Shown: positions 39,061 to 53,561, numbered from the stretch's first letter. The stretch is 64,000 nucleotides of DNA from Trochalopteron elliotii (GCA_024734555.1 JANPWX010000217.1:237153-301152); one strand, 5' to 3'. A program made the numbers and translations. Notes: generated from the letters alone by a model not told the origin.

Positions 39061-42000
39061 CCTGGTTGTCATGTAGGGACTGATCTAAACCTGCAGCAGC
39101 CTCTCCAGGTACTGCCTTTTCAGGGAGGAATTAAAAACTCGTTAAAGACACCACCAGCAGGCAGCTGCAGGCCCAGCAGGTGCTGGTGCTGTGCATCCTG
39201 GACCACCCAGCAGAGCCACATCCATCTTCCCAAAGATCCTGCCCCACAGCTCCCTCTCCCCAGGGCACTACTGGGATTGCTGGCACCCCTGGGGCAGCAG
39301 CTCACCTAGTGGGAAGCCCCAAGCCTGTTTCTAACCCCTCTAATGCAGGGACAATGCACTTTTCTCCTTGTCCTGCTGCCCAGCTCAGCACAAGACCTTC
39401 CTCCAGGTTTCCCTGCTGAGGGCAGAGTCCATGGAATGTGGGATACTGCACTGTGCAGCAAAGGCACCTCACTGTCCAGCACCCCAGTCCCACAGCTTCT
39501 CTCCATCTACATCTTTCCTGTCTCTTACACATATTTTAGTGCTCCTCTGACTGATTATCAACTTCCATCATGAAAATATCCCCGTGCTTTGTAGTTAGTC
39601 ACTTTATTCCTCTGCCAAGGGTGCTCTCAAGCTCCTGTCACTGGAAGCACCGTGTGTTCTCTTTGTGCCACAGATCTTTAAATGCAGTAGTTATACATTA
39701 CTTAGGCTGCACATATTTATCCCTAAAATAACACAGGCGTCTCTGCAGACCTTCACTGGGCCTTTGATGCACTCCAGACATCTTGCTCTTCAGTCTATTA
39801 TTCAGTAGCACAACTGAAATAATTACTACTTTCCAAGCCTTGGCTGTGGTTTTTTTTGACTCCTAACAGTGTGAGTGGTCAGGTCTGATACTGAGCTCAG
39901 AGGAAGCTGGAAGAAAAGAGAATAGATGAGTATGTGAGGAATTAAGCTAGCTCTTGTTGTTTGCCTCTGTAGAGGCTGTAAGGCCTGCTGAGGAGAAAAT
40001 CATGAATAAGTACCATTCTGAAAGCAAGTGAAGAAGGTGAATGAATGACTTGGGGTTAAATGTTTATTAATAAAACAGGAGAAAGGCAATACAGTGAAGA
40101 TTTGAAGTATTCTAACTTCAAGGGACAAATAAAAACACTGAAGGGAAAAGTCACAAAATATCTGATAAAAAAAGACCCAGGGTCTGAAATAGGATGTACT
40201 GGTTGGAAACATATTCCATTATTTAGCTGCACCAAGGAAGCTGCCATGGGGTACGCTCCTTACGTGGTCTGTTCTTCAGCAGGTTTAAGGAATCAGAACT
40301 GCAAATGGAGTTGGAAAAAAAGATTCAGCTTCATCCAAGGCTGTCAGATAAGAGGTCAGGAAGTTTTTTGCTGAATTAGGATAAGGGGAGCTGAGTAAGG
40401 CCATAGAATTCTCGTCAAGCAAAGTGTAGTACACAGTAATATCCATAACAGAAAACACTACATCCTAAAAAAAAAAAAATAGAGAGAGAGAATAACTCCA
40501 GAGGCAGGCTCTTGTTTTATTAGGTGTAAATCAGAGGTGATATTAAATCCATATGGTAAAGGTTAACATGTAAGAAGGATTACATATTGATTGCAGCACT
40601 TTAGAATTGGACCATTTTCCATTAACATTTTCTCAGCTTCACAATAGGCAGCAACAGTGCTACAGAATGCCTAGCAATTAACCACAACAGTTAATGCTAA
40701 TGCAAGTTTTATAAAGATAATAATGCCTCCCTTACATTTGTGATGGTAACAAAGAAGAGAGATCCGTAATAGAAGCATCAATTCTGCCTCACAAACAAGG
40801 AAAAACTAAGAGCAGAAAAAGAAATTTTCTAGACCTACTAATAAAATCATAAAGCTGAAAGTAAAATGATTCATCAGCAGAAAAAAATGCAAGATCAATA
40901 TAAAATATACTAATTATTGCCTTTTCCATTCTGCTGCAGATATATGTCCTATTCTGCTGCTTGCAAAAGCAGGGAAGATTGTGGTATCAGGGCTCCAGAC
41001 TCTAAAGCTCATCTTTCTGTGGCTGAGCAATTGTCCCTGAAGGCCACTAAATTAAACAGAGGGAGACAGAGCAGTAACACTTTTTTTTCGAGGATATCAG
41101 TGGATGGTGGGATTAGACATCTCCCTGGCACTCCCCTCAGTGGACCTGTAACACCCTGCTTCCCTTTCTTCTACGTGTTAATATCCCAAACCTTCCAAAA
41201 TTCCTCTCCAGTGGGTGGACTCCTCCCAGGCAGAAAGAGTTAGATCAGACCCTGTTTCTGTGCATGTAAAGCTTGGAAAAAATCTCTTTTTGGCCTGCTT
41301 TCCACCCATCAGCACTGAATTTCACCTGCTGCTTTACTACGTGGTCACACAGTGTCAGCTCTGCAGACAGATTTGCACTGCCCTCAGTAACTTGGTGCCA
41401 TCACCCAGAGATGAAGTTATTTTGGCAAGTTATCTGAAATGTCTTCTTCTCCCCACAAAATAAAATCATTCTGTCAAATAAACAATCTCTCTTCTGTGAG
41501 CACACCACTCCAATTAATGGAGGTTAATTGTCTATAACAAACAACCATTCAATGTATTCATTACACTAATGAGATTTCCTTTTTAGAGGATTTATGAGTT
41601 GAAAAATGCAGTTCTGTTCAGTCAGCTTTTAACTGCAGGAAGAAAACGTGCTTGAATTTGGGAAATCTTTCACTCCAAGAGAAAATGACAACTTGCTCTT
41701 AAGAAAAATTAGATATTCATCCACTAGTTGTCAATTGGATATACCTGAGCAAAAGACCAAAAGAACTGCTTTCAAACACAATCATTTACTCTGTGTTTTC
41801 TAATATAAACATGTATGATACCACAGTTGCACACACTTGCTACCATGACTATAAAGATTTATTTTTTAAAGCATAACTGACCCTGAAGAAACAGTCTGTC
41901 TTCTTGTGCCACTCTCAGACTGCCACCACAGAGCTAAAGTCACGTAGTTCTAACAGCAATGTGCTGGAAAGGCAGTAGAAAGTAACAGCTATGATATTAT

Positions 42001-42290
42001 CAGTTCTGTTTCTTTAATGCTTCCACAGTTAAAATAATTTGCCTGATTAACCACTGCCTGTTAAAATTAAAAGGCAAGTATCATCAGAGAAATTACACTG
42101 GGTTTGGCTGCTGCTACAGCCAGACCACTACATCTTGTTAATTTACAATTAGGCTGTGGATTGCTGTTCTGCTCTCCATTCACACCCATGTTTCAATGCA
42201 GACTGTACCCCTAATCAGAACCTAGTGCTTTCAAGATTAATGAGGATATATTGAAGCTAGTCCATAAGAAAAAAATGAGGTATTTTTGTA

Positions 42291-42634
42291 CTGGAGAAAA
42301 GGAGGCTCAGGAGTGACATTATTGCTCTCCACAAGTCCCTGACAGGGAGGGTGTAGCCAGCTTGGGGATTGGACTCTTCTCCGAAGTAAGCAGAAAGAGA
42401 AGGAGAGGAAATGGCCTCAAGCTGTGCCAGGTTAAGATTGAATATTGGGAAAAATTTCTTCACAGAAAGGGTGGTCAAGCTCTGGAAAAGGCAGCCCAGG
42501 GAAGTGGTGGAATCATTCCCTGGAAGTGTCCAAAAAGACACATAGGTGGGCTGCTTGGAGACAGTTTAGTGGTGAACCTGATGACTTCGGAGGCTTTTTC
42601 CAATTTTATTGATTCCCTGGTTCTATGATTCTCT
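42291..42634 (+). mobile_element. CR1 LINE, 5'-truncated 3' end
   Basis: This matches the 3' end of the avian CR1 retrotransposon as I know it. It opens with 'ctggagaaaaggaggctcag', passes through the 'cctcaagctgtgccagg' block, 'gaaaaatttcttcacagaaa' and 'ggcagcccagggaagtggt', and ends in the characteristic tail 'ttctatgattct'. Orientation is plus, so the tail is on the right. About 345 bp remain; the 5' part and both reading frames are missing, which is usual for CR1 copies. It can no longer move. Substitutions and small deletions relative to the remembered family suggest moderate age. Confidence 0.93.
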
Positions 42635-45600
42635 GCACAAATGTCCATGCTGGTCCCTCCACATCAGTATGGGCCACATACTGAGCCACTCTCACCAACA
42701 AGGCTCCAGGCTAAGCAAGGCCAGGTGTTTGTTCTACAAAGAACTGTAAAGACACTTTATCCCAAGAAATTTGAAACTAAGAAATCTGAAAAGTGGCCAC
42801 AGTGGTGACAACTTTTAGTCTTGTGCATATGACTTTATGGTATTTACCTGCCACTGGCCTAGATTGTGTTTGGCCTCACATTTGAGTCAAACTCCACCAC
42901 AAAGAGAAGTTCCTCCAGTGAGGTTGTCCACATGGAAGTGGACATGCAGTCATCACTTGTTAGAGATGTGTAAAAACTACATGACAGTGTATGAAAGAGG
43001 TGCTCTACAGTACTGAAAGCAATTTCAATTCGTTTGATGATAAAAAAAAGACATTTATAGCATGGCAAATATCAAGAGAAATGGGAAAGGAAAAATAAGA
43101 GAAGCCCCACCAAAAATATAGATTAAAAGCCTCAGGTATTTCACTATGCCAGAAGTTAACTCATTCTGGCCACAGGACCAGTTCCACTTATCTTTTCCAA
43201 ATAATCTGTTTTCAGCTTTCATGAAGGGCTTGGCTGTAGAGACTGAAAAATAGCATGGGCCACAGGGCAAAGAATGGTGCATGAATGTTTATGAGCATGC
43301 CTACTTAAAAGTAAAAACTCACTTTCATTATACGTGTAGGTTCATTTCTCACTCCAGCTACGTGTGGAGAATAGATCATTAAGAGCACAGGCATGAGAGA
43401 GGAAAACACTTGACTGCAACTAATAAGATGTTAAACTGAATGAGATGTGATGGGGAATGCATCTCTGGGCATGGCATGGATTCCACCACGGCTCCATTTG
43501 GGCTGAAGGAAACAAATACTAGCTTAAAATCAATCGTTTTAGTCCAGGAAAAACTGCTGTGGCTTTATTCATTATGTTCAGTTGTCCTTTCCTTCACATC
43601 TCCCAGACAGCTCCTTCTCCATGAATGGAGAGAAGAGCCAGATGCCCTCTGTCAATTGAATGATACTATGGTATTTTTACCAAATACAAGTTCCAATATG
43701 TTCTCCCAGACAATTCTGATGTAGAAATAGTTCTAAATATAATCCACTTAATAATCTCTCAGCTCCCTTTTCCAAAGTTTTCCCACTAGTTCCATAAGCA
43801 ATAAGTAAAACAAATATGAAACATTATCACATCCAAATTTGTACTGAGATTACATGCTGAGGGCCTGCTGCCATCCTGGATAGTTTCCTAGAGCTACCAT
43901 TTCCAAACCAAACCTTTATCATATGCCTTGGATATGTGATGCCTTCCAGGTGAAGGGGATTAGGAATATTTACATCTTATTAACGCCAATGAAACAGCAA
44001 GAATAGAAAAGACACAAGATGTTTAAAAATGAAATATTTAGTAAGAGTAAATAAAAAGAAAAAAGTGGAAAAAAACCCCCTCACTATCACTTGATGAGGT
44101 GATACTACTCTAATCAGCAAATTGCAATCGTTTCAGACTGAAGATTGTTACCATGAAGAGCATAAGAACAAACTAAATCATCACACTTATTTAAAATGCT
44201 GCAACACCAGCAAGCTTATTGCAATATAATACAGTAGTAAAGCAATTACACTCTGAGATTAATATTTATAGAACATAATCAGGTTTTCCTTATTTAAAAT
44301 TTTATTCAATAACTCCTGTGCCTTAAAAGCATTTTCAAAGTCGAAGTAGGTTTTGAAACAAGTCTTTAAGGAAAGGTATCAAAATCCTGGCAGGAGTCTG
44401 GAACAATGTTCACTGCCCCTGGGAGGCCACATGTTGTGTGGCCCCTGCAAGTCTTGCACTTCAGGATTGAGGGTGTAACTTGTGACTTGAAGGAATAATC
44501 ACAAGAGAGATCAGGGAATGGGTTGAAAAATGGGATGAATTAGGTGATATGAAAGGAGTTTGCAACACTGGACAAGTGGCCATTCCATGACAAGAAACAC
44601 AAAAAACCCCAACAGAAGTCAGATGCAGAACCTCACCAGGAGGAGGGAAAGGAGGGTATTTTTTTAATCCAAAAGACTGTGACAGTGACACACCAGCCAG
44701 AGCCTGAGAAAATTAACTGTGGACTTCCAGCATGACTGGCCAGTGACACAAGGACACAGTGACACTGTTCTCCAGGCTTCTTTCCTCCTGGCTGGCTCCT
44801 TTCTCAAGCAGGAGCTGTTGGTCACTGGGCACACAGTGCACAAAGCTGGGACCAGCCAGGGCAAAATCTCTGTGGGTTATTGCGACACAAACTGTGTGAA
44901 ATAATGACTATTATTTCTGGAATACAGTTAAAACACACATTGGAGCACTATTCACATTCAGTGTGAGAAAGGCGTGTACCTTGATGTCTTCAGCTGAGTC
45001 AGAGCAAGAACAGTGCCCAGACTAGAAAAAGGGAGATGGAGATACCAGGTAACAAATCTTTTATACCCAGAGCACAGGGCATCACTGCCTGCTTTCTGCC
45101 AGCAGGAACTGACAGTATTTTAAGGTTCTAATTGTCAGTACTGCCAATTCTGAGAAAAATGTCTTCTGCTGCAACAAGCCCTGCTTCAAATTCCAAAATG
45201 CACATACACTTTATAACAAGGTGTGGGAGGGTTGTTAATTGCTTAACTGCCCTCTTCAGGAGAGCATTTCTTACAGCTGAGTGTGTATAAATCCTGATCA
45301 TTTTAACTTTAATCTTGTAATTCTCACTTCTTTTTACTGTGTAGTAAATTCCCAAAGGTAAACCTGGTATGTAATGCAACTGATCAAGATCTGATCTTGC
45401 TTTACAAGCATGTGGGGAGTCCTTCAGTTTCCTTGTCTTCAGGGAAGACAATCCTGCTTATAGATAAGACAAAAAATCACCTGGTTCTGGGGTGCTCAGC
45501 ATCCAGTTTCTCTGGTATTAACAGAGGTCCTCAAATTCCACCCCTGGGACATCTCAGTCACACTCAGCAGCCAAGTAGTGCTTGTCACTGTCCCATGAAA

Positions 45601-46879
45601 CACGAGTTCAGTCCAACACCCCCTCAGAACAGCCTGGTGAAAACCCCTCCTCTTATCTCTGGAAATGGTCTGTGGCAGCAGTGGAGCAGAAGACAGACAG
45701 AGGAGCAGAAAGTGCAACCAAGCATCTTCATTGGGTATAATGATAGGTCACAGCAGACAAGAAACAGAGAAAACAGAAAACTTGAGATTAAATTAATTAA
45801 CTTCATTGCTGATACAGCTTCTGGCTTCAGCAAACTCGTGTTTTCACATCTCACCAAACACACAGATCCCAAGCCTCCCTTTTTTGTCTTCAGATTGTTA
45901 GAAGGCAAATTTTCTTGATTTTTCTATCAGGTCAGCTTCAGCAGTGGACATCTCTTGACACCAAGTGACTAATGGAGACAACTTGCAAAGTATCAGAGCA
46001 ATTCAGAGCAAAAAAGTCTTTTGGATTTAATTTTAGGAAGAGAATGGAGCATCTGCCATGTAATTCCCCTCTACAGTCCCTGTTAACTGCTCAGGCGTTC
46101 TCAGTTCTTCGGAAACCATTGAAATGAAAGGGAATTTCTCTCCTGTGACTTGATCCAGACAAGCCCAGGCTGACTGGGGTTGTTGGCAGAACTGAAAACA
46201 ATTTTTCCTCTTGCATTTTTTAAAACAGCAGCCAACCATGTCGATCCAGCACTGTTTGTGACATGAGTAGAAGCTACAACCAAGGCACTTCTATTGTTTG
46301 CAGGGGGTTTTAATTTCCCTCCATCAAACAGTACTTTATTTCTTTTCACCTTCATATCTTGCCTAGCACTCCAGTGATTCACAAATGTATCTTTTTCATA
46401 TCTTTAACAAAGATATTCTAGTAAAAATATTAGCTTGACTTGGGTGAGCAATGCTGAAGTGTACTTCCAAGTGTTAAGTCTGGATTGAAAATCAGGAATT
46501 TGCTTTGATATTCATAGCACCTTCCGTCCCAGTAAATATTCCTATAAAGGTGTTATTTCAAAAAAGGCAAAGGCAAACAATATGTTTGCAAGTTCATGTG
46601 GAGATATATGGTTATAAACAATAACTACAGAACAAAACAAATGGCAGGGGACTTAAGTCGCTATTCAAGCATTGGAAAGAGTAAGGTCCTAATGGATGAC
46701 AATATAAATACAACACATTCAGGAGAATAAAGGTGTGAGTTCTCCTCACCTCTGTCAATACATTAATCCATATCTCACATATATGGGTGAAACTGGAGAG
46801 GACTTGGTAATTCTGCTTTCAGAAAATGGACCAGACTGTGCTGGATCACTGATTCTGCACCAGAGCTCATCATTTCACA
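42635..46879. other. Non-coding region, no gene seen
   Basis: No supportable gene. The largest frame (173 codons at 45397-45918, +) has no recognisable domain and overlaps similarly open frames on the other strand. 43.98-44.35 kb is AT-rich and motif-dense. A small inverted repeat 'ggccaca'/'tgtggcc' around a five-base loop lies near 44424-44442. Confidence 0.55.
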
Positions 46880-47122
46880 CAACGAAAGAATATCACAAGC
46901 TGGAAGGGGCCCATAAGAATCACAAAGCCATTCTCCCTGCTCCTTTCAGAACTGCCTAGAATTAACCATATGACTCAGGATGTTGTCCAGATGCTCTTTG
47001 TATTCTGATACTCTGGCAGGCTTGGTGCCACAATAATTTCCCTGGGGACCCTGATCCTGTGACCAACCACCCTCTCCTAATGTCCAGTCTGAAGCTGCCT
47101 GACACATATTTAGCTCCAGGTA
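46880..47122 (-). mobile_element. CR1 LINE fragment, minus strand
   Basis: Read on +, this begins with 'aaagaatatcacaagctgga', the reverse complement of a CR1 tail and adjacent segment. It continues through 'ttgtccagatgctctttg', 'ctctggcaggcttggtgcc', 'atttccctggggaccctg' and 'caaccaccctctcctaatgt', all recognisable CR1 3'-end blocks in inverted order. The element therefore lies on the minus strand with its 3' end at the left. It is more diverged than the copy at 42.3 kb and is cut at about 47122. Only non-coding 3' sequence remains. Confidence 0.85.
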
Positions 47123-50100
47123 TCTGTAAGCTTTCTTTTGAACTTTTTATTTCAATTGTTTCTCCTTTTTCTCCTTCTTCTTTTTTTTTTTTTCTTTTCT
47201 TCCCCTGCCTGAAATAATCACTTGTGTTTTGCATGTGAACCTGGAGGGTGCATCAGCCAGAGCATATTAATTTAGCAGTTCGACTGGAAAAGTGAATTCT
47301 GGAACGTAGACTCATTCCAGAATGTCAGCTCCTGGTGCCTTGTGGAAGGTAGGGAGAACACTTCATGGCTTGTGACTTGCATCTTGAAGGGAGAACCCTC
47401 ACAGAGCCTGATGCTTGCACTCCCAAGAAAATCATACCAGGCTGCAGACCCAGCAAGAGCCTAAACCTGAGTTCTTCACTGGAAAAGCAGGCAAGCAGAA
47501 CAAAGCAGCACATGGCAGTGCTGCTGCAGCCTGCTCAGGGTGTCTGCCCCCTTCTCCTTCCCCCCTCCCCACAGCTCAGTGATGAGCAGTCTGCTGCAAC
47601 AGGGAGGATGATGGGACTGGTTTGTGACATTTTTTTGCTGCCTATGAAATGCTTTCCATGAAGTCTTTTTGACAGGTAGAAACTCCTGTGCACTCCAAAG
47701 CCTTCTTTTATGGTTGTTTTTTTTTTTTTTTTTTTTTTTTGTTGTTGTTTTTTGGGTTTTTTTAAGGAATTCTTGATTTTAATGGGAGGATATTGACTGC
47801 TGCAACCAGGAGAAAGGTTACATGGTGTCAATCTCAGATATGATGTGGAAGGAACTTGCACAGAAAAGACTGCAGGCAAATTAATGCACGCTGTCAATCT
47901 AAACTCACTGTTGCCAGGCATTTATAGCCTGTATCTAAATTATATTAATTTTTGACTGTCCATACTGCCAGCCTGACAGATGACTGGTTAATCTAATTGT
48001 TGTGTTTTCTTCTCATTAAAAGATACTTGCAAAAGCACCTCTAAGCAGAACACACAAACTGCACAAGAAGAAGGCAGTGTTTTTCCAGCAACCTTTGCAC
48101 TGCACATTTCTGACAGGTTCTTGCACCACATTCCACATCAATAATGCTGCAGCAACCAAAAGGCCATGTAGGCATTTAATCTCTGAGTGCTGAGGGCACA
48201 CAGCTACCGGCCCAACACTCTGCAAACATTCCTCAAAATGTGCTCCCGCTCCAGGGAGTTGCCATTGGAGACTCCTCAAAGTCTAAGTTAGACTCATTTT
48301 AAAATAAAGAGCTTTTTTGACACTAAATAAAACAAACTCCTAGCTTTATCGAATTACACGCAGTGTTAGAGAAAGAAGAAGAAAAATTATGCCCTTAAAC
48401 CATATTCTTGCGTCATCTGAGAACAGCTACCAGGAGCAGAACTAAAACTTCCAAGTCATGGCAGGTAAAACACCCTTTTTCCAATTTATGATTTGTATGT
48501 ATCTAAATAAATGCAAATATCATCTTTCTTACTGCACTCAACACAGCCACATAACACAGGTCAGCAGGGGAGAAGGAGCACCAAGAGACAGTAGAGAAAG
48601 GGAGAAGGGCTATGGAATGAAGAGAGTAAGGAACAGACAGACCCTTTCTCATCCAAGGAGACTGAAGCAATATAAATTATTTTCTCCAATGGTGTCTCCC
48701 AGACACAGCTGAAGATGCTTTGTTTGACCTTGCCCTATGCTTTGAGATTGTTTATTTCATTAGACCAATACACAAATAGAAAAAGCAATTATTTTTGTGA
48801 AACGTGCCCCAAAGAGTGAAATATTATTGACTATAGCTGGTATCCATTCTATACACATTGCCAAAGTGCAATTAATCACAGGCAGACGTTGTAAACATTA
48901 CAGTTATCAACATTTAAAATCCATATAAATGCTTTTCCAGGTAATTAATATAAGGAAAGTATTCCCTCAGTTAAGAAAAGAAAACACCTAAGGAATGGTA
49001 TGGTAATCTTATATTCTCTCAAAGGCAAAATTGTAAAGATTTTAGTGGTGACACTGTCTGAGTAATAAATGTAGGCTGCCTGGGATGAGCACAGGAGAAT
49101 ATATATATATATAAAATGAATTTTTAAATAAAAGTTAGATTGTTGCCATCAGAAAAATAAGGGGGTTTTCATCTTTTTTTGTTTCTTTTGGTACTTTCTG
49201 ACTCCTGAATACCATAAAGTTGAAAAAGCAATTAATAGTAAAAATTGCTGTCATTACATAGCAAATAATATAATACACAATGCCTCTGACATTAAATCTT
49301 AGATAAAAACCCATTCCACAAAAGGACCTTCTTGGAAGTTTATTGTGCAACTGCAAAAAGAGACACACAACCCTTGGTTTTTCTTCTCAGTCCCAGGAGC
49401 AGAAATAAAAATAGAAACTCCAGGGGGAGCAGAGCCAAGACAGCTGAGAGGGCGAGGAACTGGGTGGCCTTCACCTCTTCCCTCTCCCAATGTCATAGTC
49501 ATCTGCTCCTGCTGGGATCCTCAGGATATTGTCACTGCAAGGTCCTTTGGAATAAAACCCATTGTGGTTTACCAGAGGGAAAAGATACTGAGAGTAATGA
49601 AGTGAAAGGATAGTCCTTCCTACCCATGTGTATGTGTACTATAATTTATGTGTGGTGTTTCTAGAACACCCAAGAACTTAGTCTTTGCACGTTCTTTGAA
49701 AAAGGAAGTGTACATAAACATATGGCAAACATGCTCCTAGAAAGAAAGGCAACTGCTAATAAACAAGCACTGAACGAGGTGACAAATAAATGGATTGGGT
49801 GACTTTGTCACTGAATTAGGTGACAAACTCACTGCAGGGGTGAGCAGTGGAAAGATCAAGCTGTAGCCCCACTGCACTAAGGGAGCTGGAATTGCTCCTG
49901 GAAGTGGAGCAGTGCAGGTCTTGGCTTGGCAGGCCCAGCTGTGTTCAGAGCTGGCTCCTGAGCTGCAGCAGCAGATGTGAGAGTTGATTTGAAACTCACT
50001 AGAGCATCCTTCCAGCACAGTGCTGCAAGAGCATTGACTTCAGGAACTATTAAAAAGTATAATAGCATTATACATAAAATAATGATTTATATACAGCAGC

Positions 50101-53100
50101 TAGATGGATGTTCCTTAATTACTCTTTCACATAAAGCCAGCAGTAGGACAGTGTCAGTAAAATAGGAAATAAACACATTCAGACTTGCACGAGGCATAGT
50201 TACTGATAGAGTTCACAGTGCTAGGCATAAAAAAAAATAAAATAATTCCAAAAAAGGGTACAAGTTTGTATAACTTGAAAGAATAGAGTGAAAGAGACAG
50301 ATCACAAAGCATTGAAAAACACTAACACAAAGCAAACAGCAAAAACTCCCTTTTAACTCTGAGCATTTAGGAAGACTACACATGATATATTTCATTGTTG
50401 TTTTCTGCACCATTTTCTAAATTGTTTGGCGTGGGCTGGTCTCAGAAATTGCCAGTGCAGTGGAATAGGGGAGTTTCCACCAAGGGATTCCATAAAGGAA
50501 GTGCTAATGATGCCGGGAATGAGCACCACAGTTGCTCAGCGAGAATTCCTGATGCAAAGCCAGTCTACGGATGCTGCTGGTGAGCACAGCTCTCCTGTTG
50601 TGCAGTGATACACCCAACAGCCCCTCTTTTACTGTACTGTTTTTATGGTCTTTAAAGGCCTGAGTATGACTTTCCATCTTTTCAGCAGTGCTTTTTCTTT
50701 CTTGCTTGCATGAGTTGTTCCATTTCATTATCCAGTGGCATAGTAGATCTTCCTTGTTTTGACAGGGACTGCTCTGTTACAATTACCTGCTGTCGTTGCG
50801 GTTCAAGTGAAGGTGCTGCCAGCTGGACAGAGCTGTAAAGCAACATGAGTGAATTTCTCAGTGTTAAAGATTTTTTTGAAAATCCAGGAAGCAATTAGCC
50901 ACTGCTATATTTAGAACCCTGCTTGTATTGTAAAAAGACACTGCCAGGCAAAGGTTGGGGGCAGACAGAGCCTTGACGCCTCCCAAAATTCAGAGATGCT
51001 TGACTCTTGCACATGACATTTAAAAACTTTTCCTCTCATCTGGAAAATGTTTAGCATGCAGGAACATGTGACACTTTGCCACAAAACTACATGGGAATAA
51101 ACTGCACTAAATCTTTCAAGAAGGATGTTCCACACAAGGGGAAAAAACAAGTTCATGGCAGGCAGCAGAATGGGCAGAAAGTGTTTGTTCATTCGATGGG
51201 CTCAGCACCTCTTGTCTCAGCTAATCAGAGTAGGAACAGACTCTAGGGATTACCAGCATTGCAGGTCTGCAGCCAAAAACACAGAAAGGAAAGGATAGAG
51301 GAGGTGGGATATGGCAATGTGGGCTCATACAGATCACCTGCTCCTCTACCAGTGTAAATTCCTCATGCCCCTCTGCGCTCTCCTGGAGGCTCACTGCCTC
51401 AGGACATACATGACACCTATCACCTCTTTAAAGGTTTGCTCACATACTGGATTCATGAAAGAAAAAGATAATGTAGCCTCATTTTAAGAAATGAACAAGC
51501 ACAGCACAATAGTTCAAAGCCACTTTTCAAAAAGTGACTAGAAAATATTTGGAGGTTGTGACAAGTCTAAAGCCTTCTACCATTAGATCAGAACTTGCAA
51601 CAAAACATGCAGCTTCAGCAACAGATGAGTACCGAAGGCTGAAGCCACTCATGAGAGACCATGATCCTACATGTGGGAGAGCAGTCTTGAAGAAAAGGAG
51701 GAATTTCAACTCTAACATGGTAACTGAAGCTAATCAAAATCTGGTACAATTATCTCAGTTAGTACTTTTTGCCAAATGCCTCAATAATATAAATTATTTT
51801 TATTTGCCTCAATAAGACATAAGAATGTTTTTTGACATTTTTGCAACTAATTTCTATTGAGCTACTAAGTACAGAAGAAAGTCATGGCTATCTGAAAAAT
51901 GAAAATTAACCTAACTTACTAGTTCCCTCTAAAAGTTCATGTGTAAGCCATAACTACAATATTCTTTCCTTTTTGCAAAATATACTAGGAAATATTTTCC
52001 TTCTCCAAAGCAGCTTTGGTTTCATGGAAACCTGGAGAGATTTCTGTAATTTTCCAACTATTACAGTCCCCAAACACTTTACTGTTGAACACGATTATTA
52101 GATCCACCAGCTTTGTCTTTCATCTGTGTGTTCCTAACAGATGAGCTGGTTTTGTGCCCCATCATAAGCTTACAAATTAAACTCCTACATGCTCTCCTGC
52201 TTCCTAATTTGGTGCTTTGGGACAGCACTGCTGTTAGCTCTATTAAGAACAAAACCATTATTCAGATGAGCTACAGCAAGTCGTCTTCAAACAGTAAACT
52301 ACAACTTACAAAACAAAATTGGATTGCACTCGGTATTAGCTTCAACATTCAGCTGAATACAATACAAGCTTTAGAACATTCAATTTAACAATACATGGAA
52401 GAAATTCTTGCCAGAGAAGAAAAGCAAAATTTCCAGCAGAAGCCTGGGGTAACCTCGTGTTAGTGAAAATGTTTTTGATGAGTCTTTTACATTCAGGTTC
52501 ATCACTGGTGCCCCTTGCAGGCAGTGATATGGGCAAGTGAATATGGGCAACTGTTCCCAGGAGCAGCCTATAATTGTCACTTCATACAGCATAAATAATT
52601 GCTTAGGCAGCAAAAAAACAATGCAGTGAACTGTGTTTTCCCTAGACTTCAAACTGGACTATTAGTTTTTTTTTAACCTAGAGAGGCATACTGCTGACTG
52701 TCATTGAAATGTGATCTAGTAATGAGGAATAAGAATAAGGACACAAGTTAATCCATAACTCCTAGAGGCAATTGGGGTACCTAAAAGTGCCAGCTGCCAG
52801 GATGCTTCCAGTGGTGTTCCAGTGATGCTCAGTAAATAGAAAATTCAAGGATAGCAAAAGCCATCTCTTTACAAGCTGTATGGGCCTGTATGCTCCAGGC
52901 CCAAAGCCACCAGCTATTTTAGGGGAAAATACAGTGATATTGGTGTCCTTGGTTATAGAACAGGAGTGTGAAGGGTCAGGCTGAATCTTGCTCTTTCCCT
53001 TACCCTGTACTCTTGTTATGTGTGGAAACTGTGTCAGTAACTGGTCAGAAACATTTGGCTCCATTTTCTAACACTTGCATGACTGCAAAAAGCAACAATT

Positions 53101-53561
53101 ATTGACACTGCAGCACCTGCTGTGCTTCCACGGGTTTTGTGTGCCATGGAGAGGGAAAAGGCTTGCTCCTTCAATTTATTTCCAGAGATAAGATCAGGCA
53201 TGCAACAGTCCAGCGTGGGCCTACAGACTCAGAGACAGAAGTAAATTTGATCTCCTGGTGGTGAGGTTCAGAGATTAAACAAAGGACCCAAATACCAAGG
53301 GCAGCCAGGATGTGAATGTGATGTTAGCTGAATAAAGCCTCCATTTCTTCAATTAAGAATTATTTTCCTTTCAGGAGAGACCTGGGATCCACAAACCTGA
53401 GTACCCAAACTCAGGTCCTGCCTGAGACTCAGTGGAGAGGAACCTTCGCCCTTCTAAAGAACAAACTCATCTCTCCTGTGTCCTACCAGGGTGGCTTCTG
53501 GATAAATTCCAAGGCAGGGGCCAGAACAACACTAGGCTGCTGAAAGAAGTACAGTAATGAA
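47123..53561. other. Non-coding region, no gene seen
   Basis: No supportable gene. Apart from the T-run at 47717-47763 and a pyrimidine-rich stretch just upstream (about 47155-47205), the region is unique-looking. Frames do not exceed 128 codons, and the longest one includes the poly-T (poly-Lys on minus). A short (TA)n run lies at about 49101-49113. Confidence 0.55.
47717..47763. repeat. Poly-T run with GTT and G-T extension
   Basis: Twenty-four T residues in a row (47717-47740) are followed by three GTT units, another T-run, 'ggg' and seven T. Read on minus this is an A-rich tail of the kind left by retroposition, but no element is recognisable next to it on either side. Confidence 0.93.

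Larger units (their letters stand above)
35413..42290. other. Non-coding region, no gene seen
   Basis: No supportable gene. 38.1-39.6 kb is more GC-rich and contains several overlapping chance frames on both strands. It also holds a G-rich run just before a TATA-like word at about 38480-38515, and two short tandem repeats (38776-38810, 39009-39060). An A-run followed by AG units lies at about 40468-40490. The last kilobase (41.5-42.25 kb) is AT-rich and motif-dense, without simple repeats. Confidence 0.55.

Noticed and set aside
47535..47921. 128-codon frame (-) with a poly-Lys stretch
   Set aside because: The Lys run is the poly-T tract read on minus; the rest has no recognisable domain.
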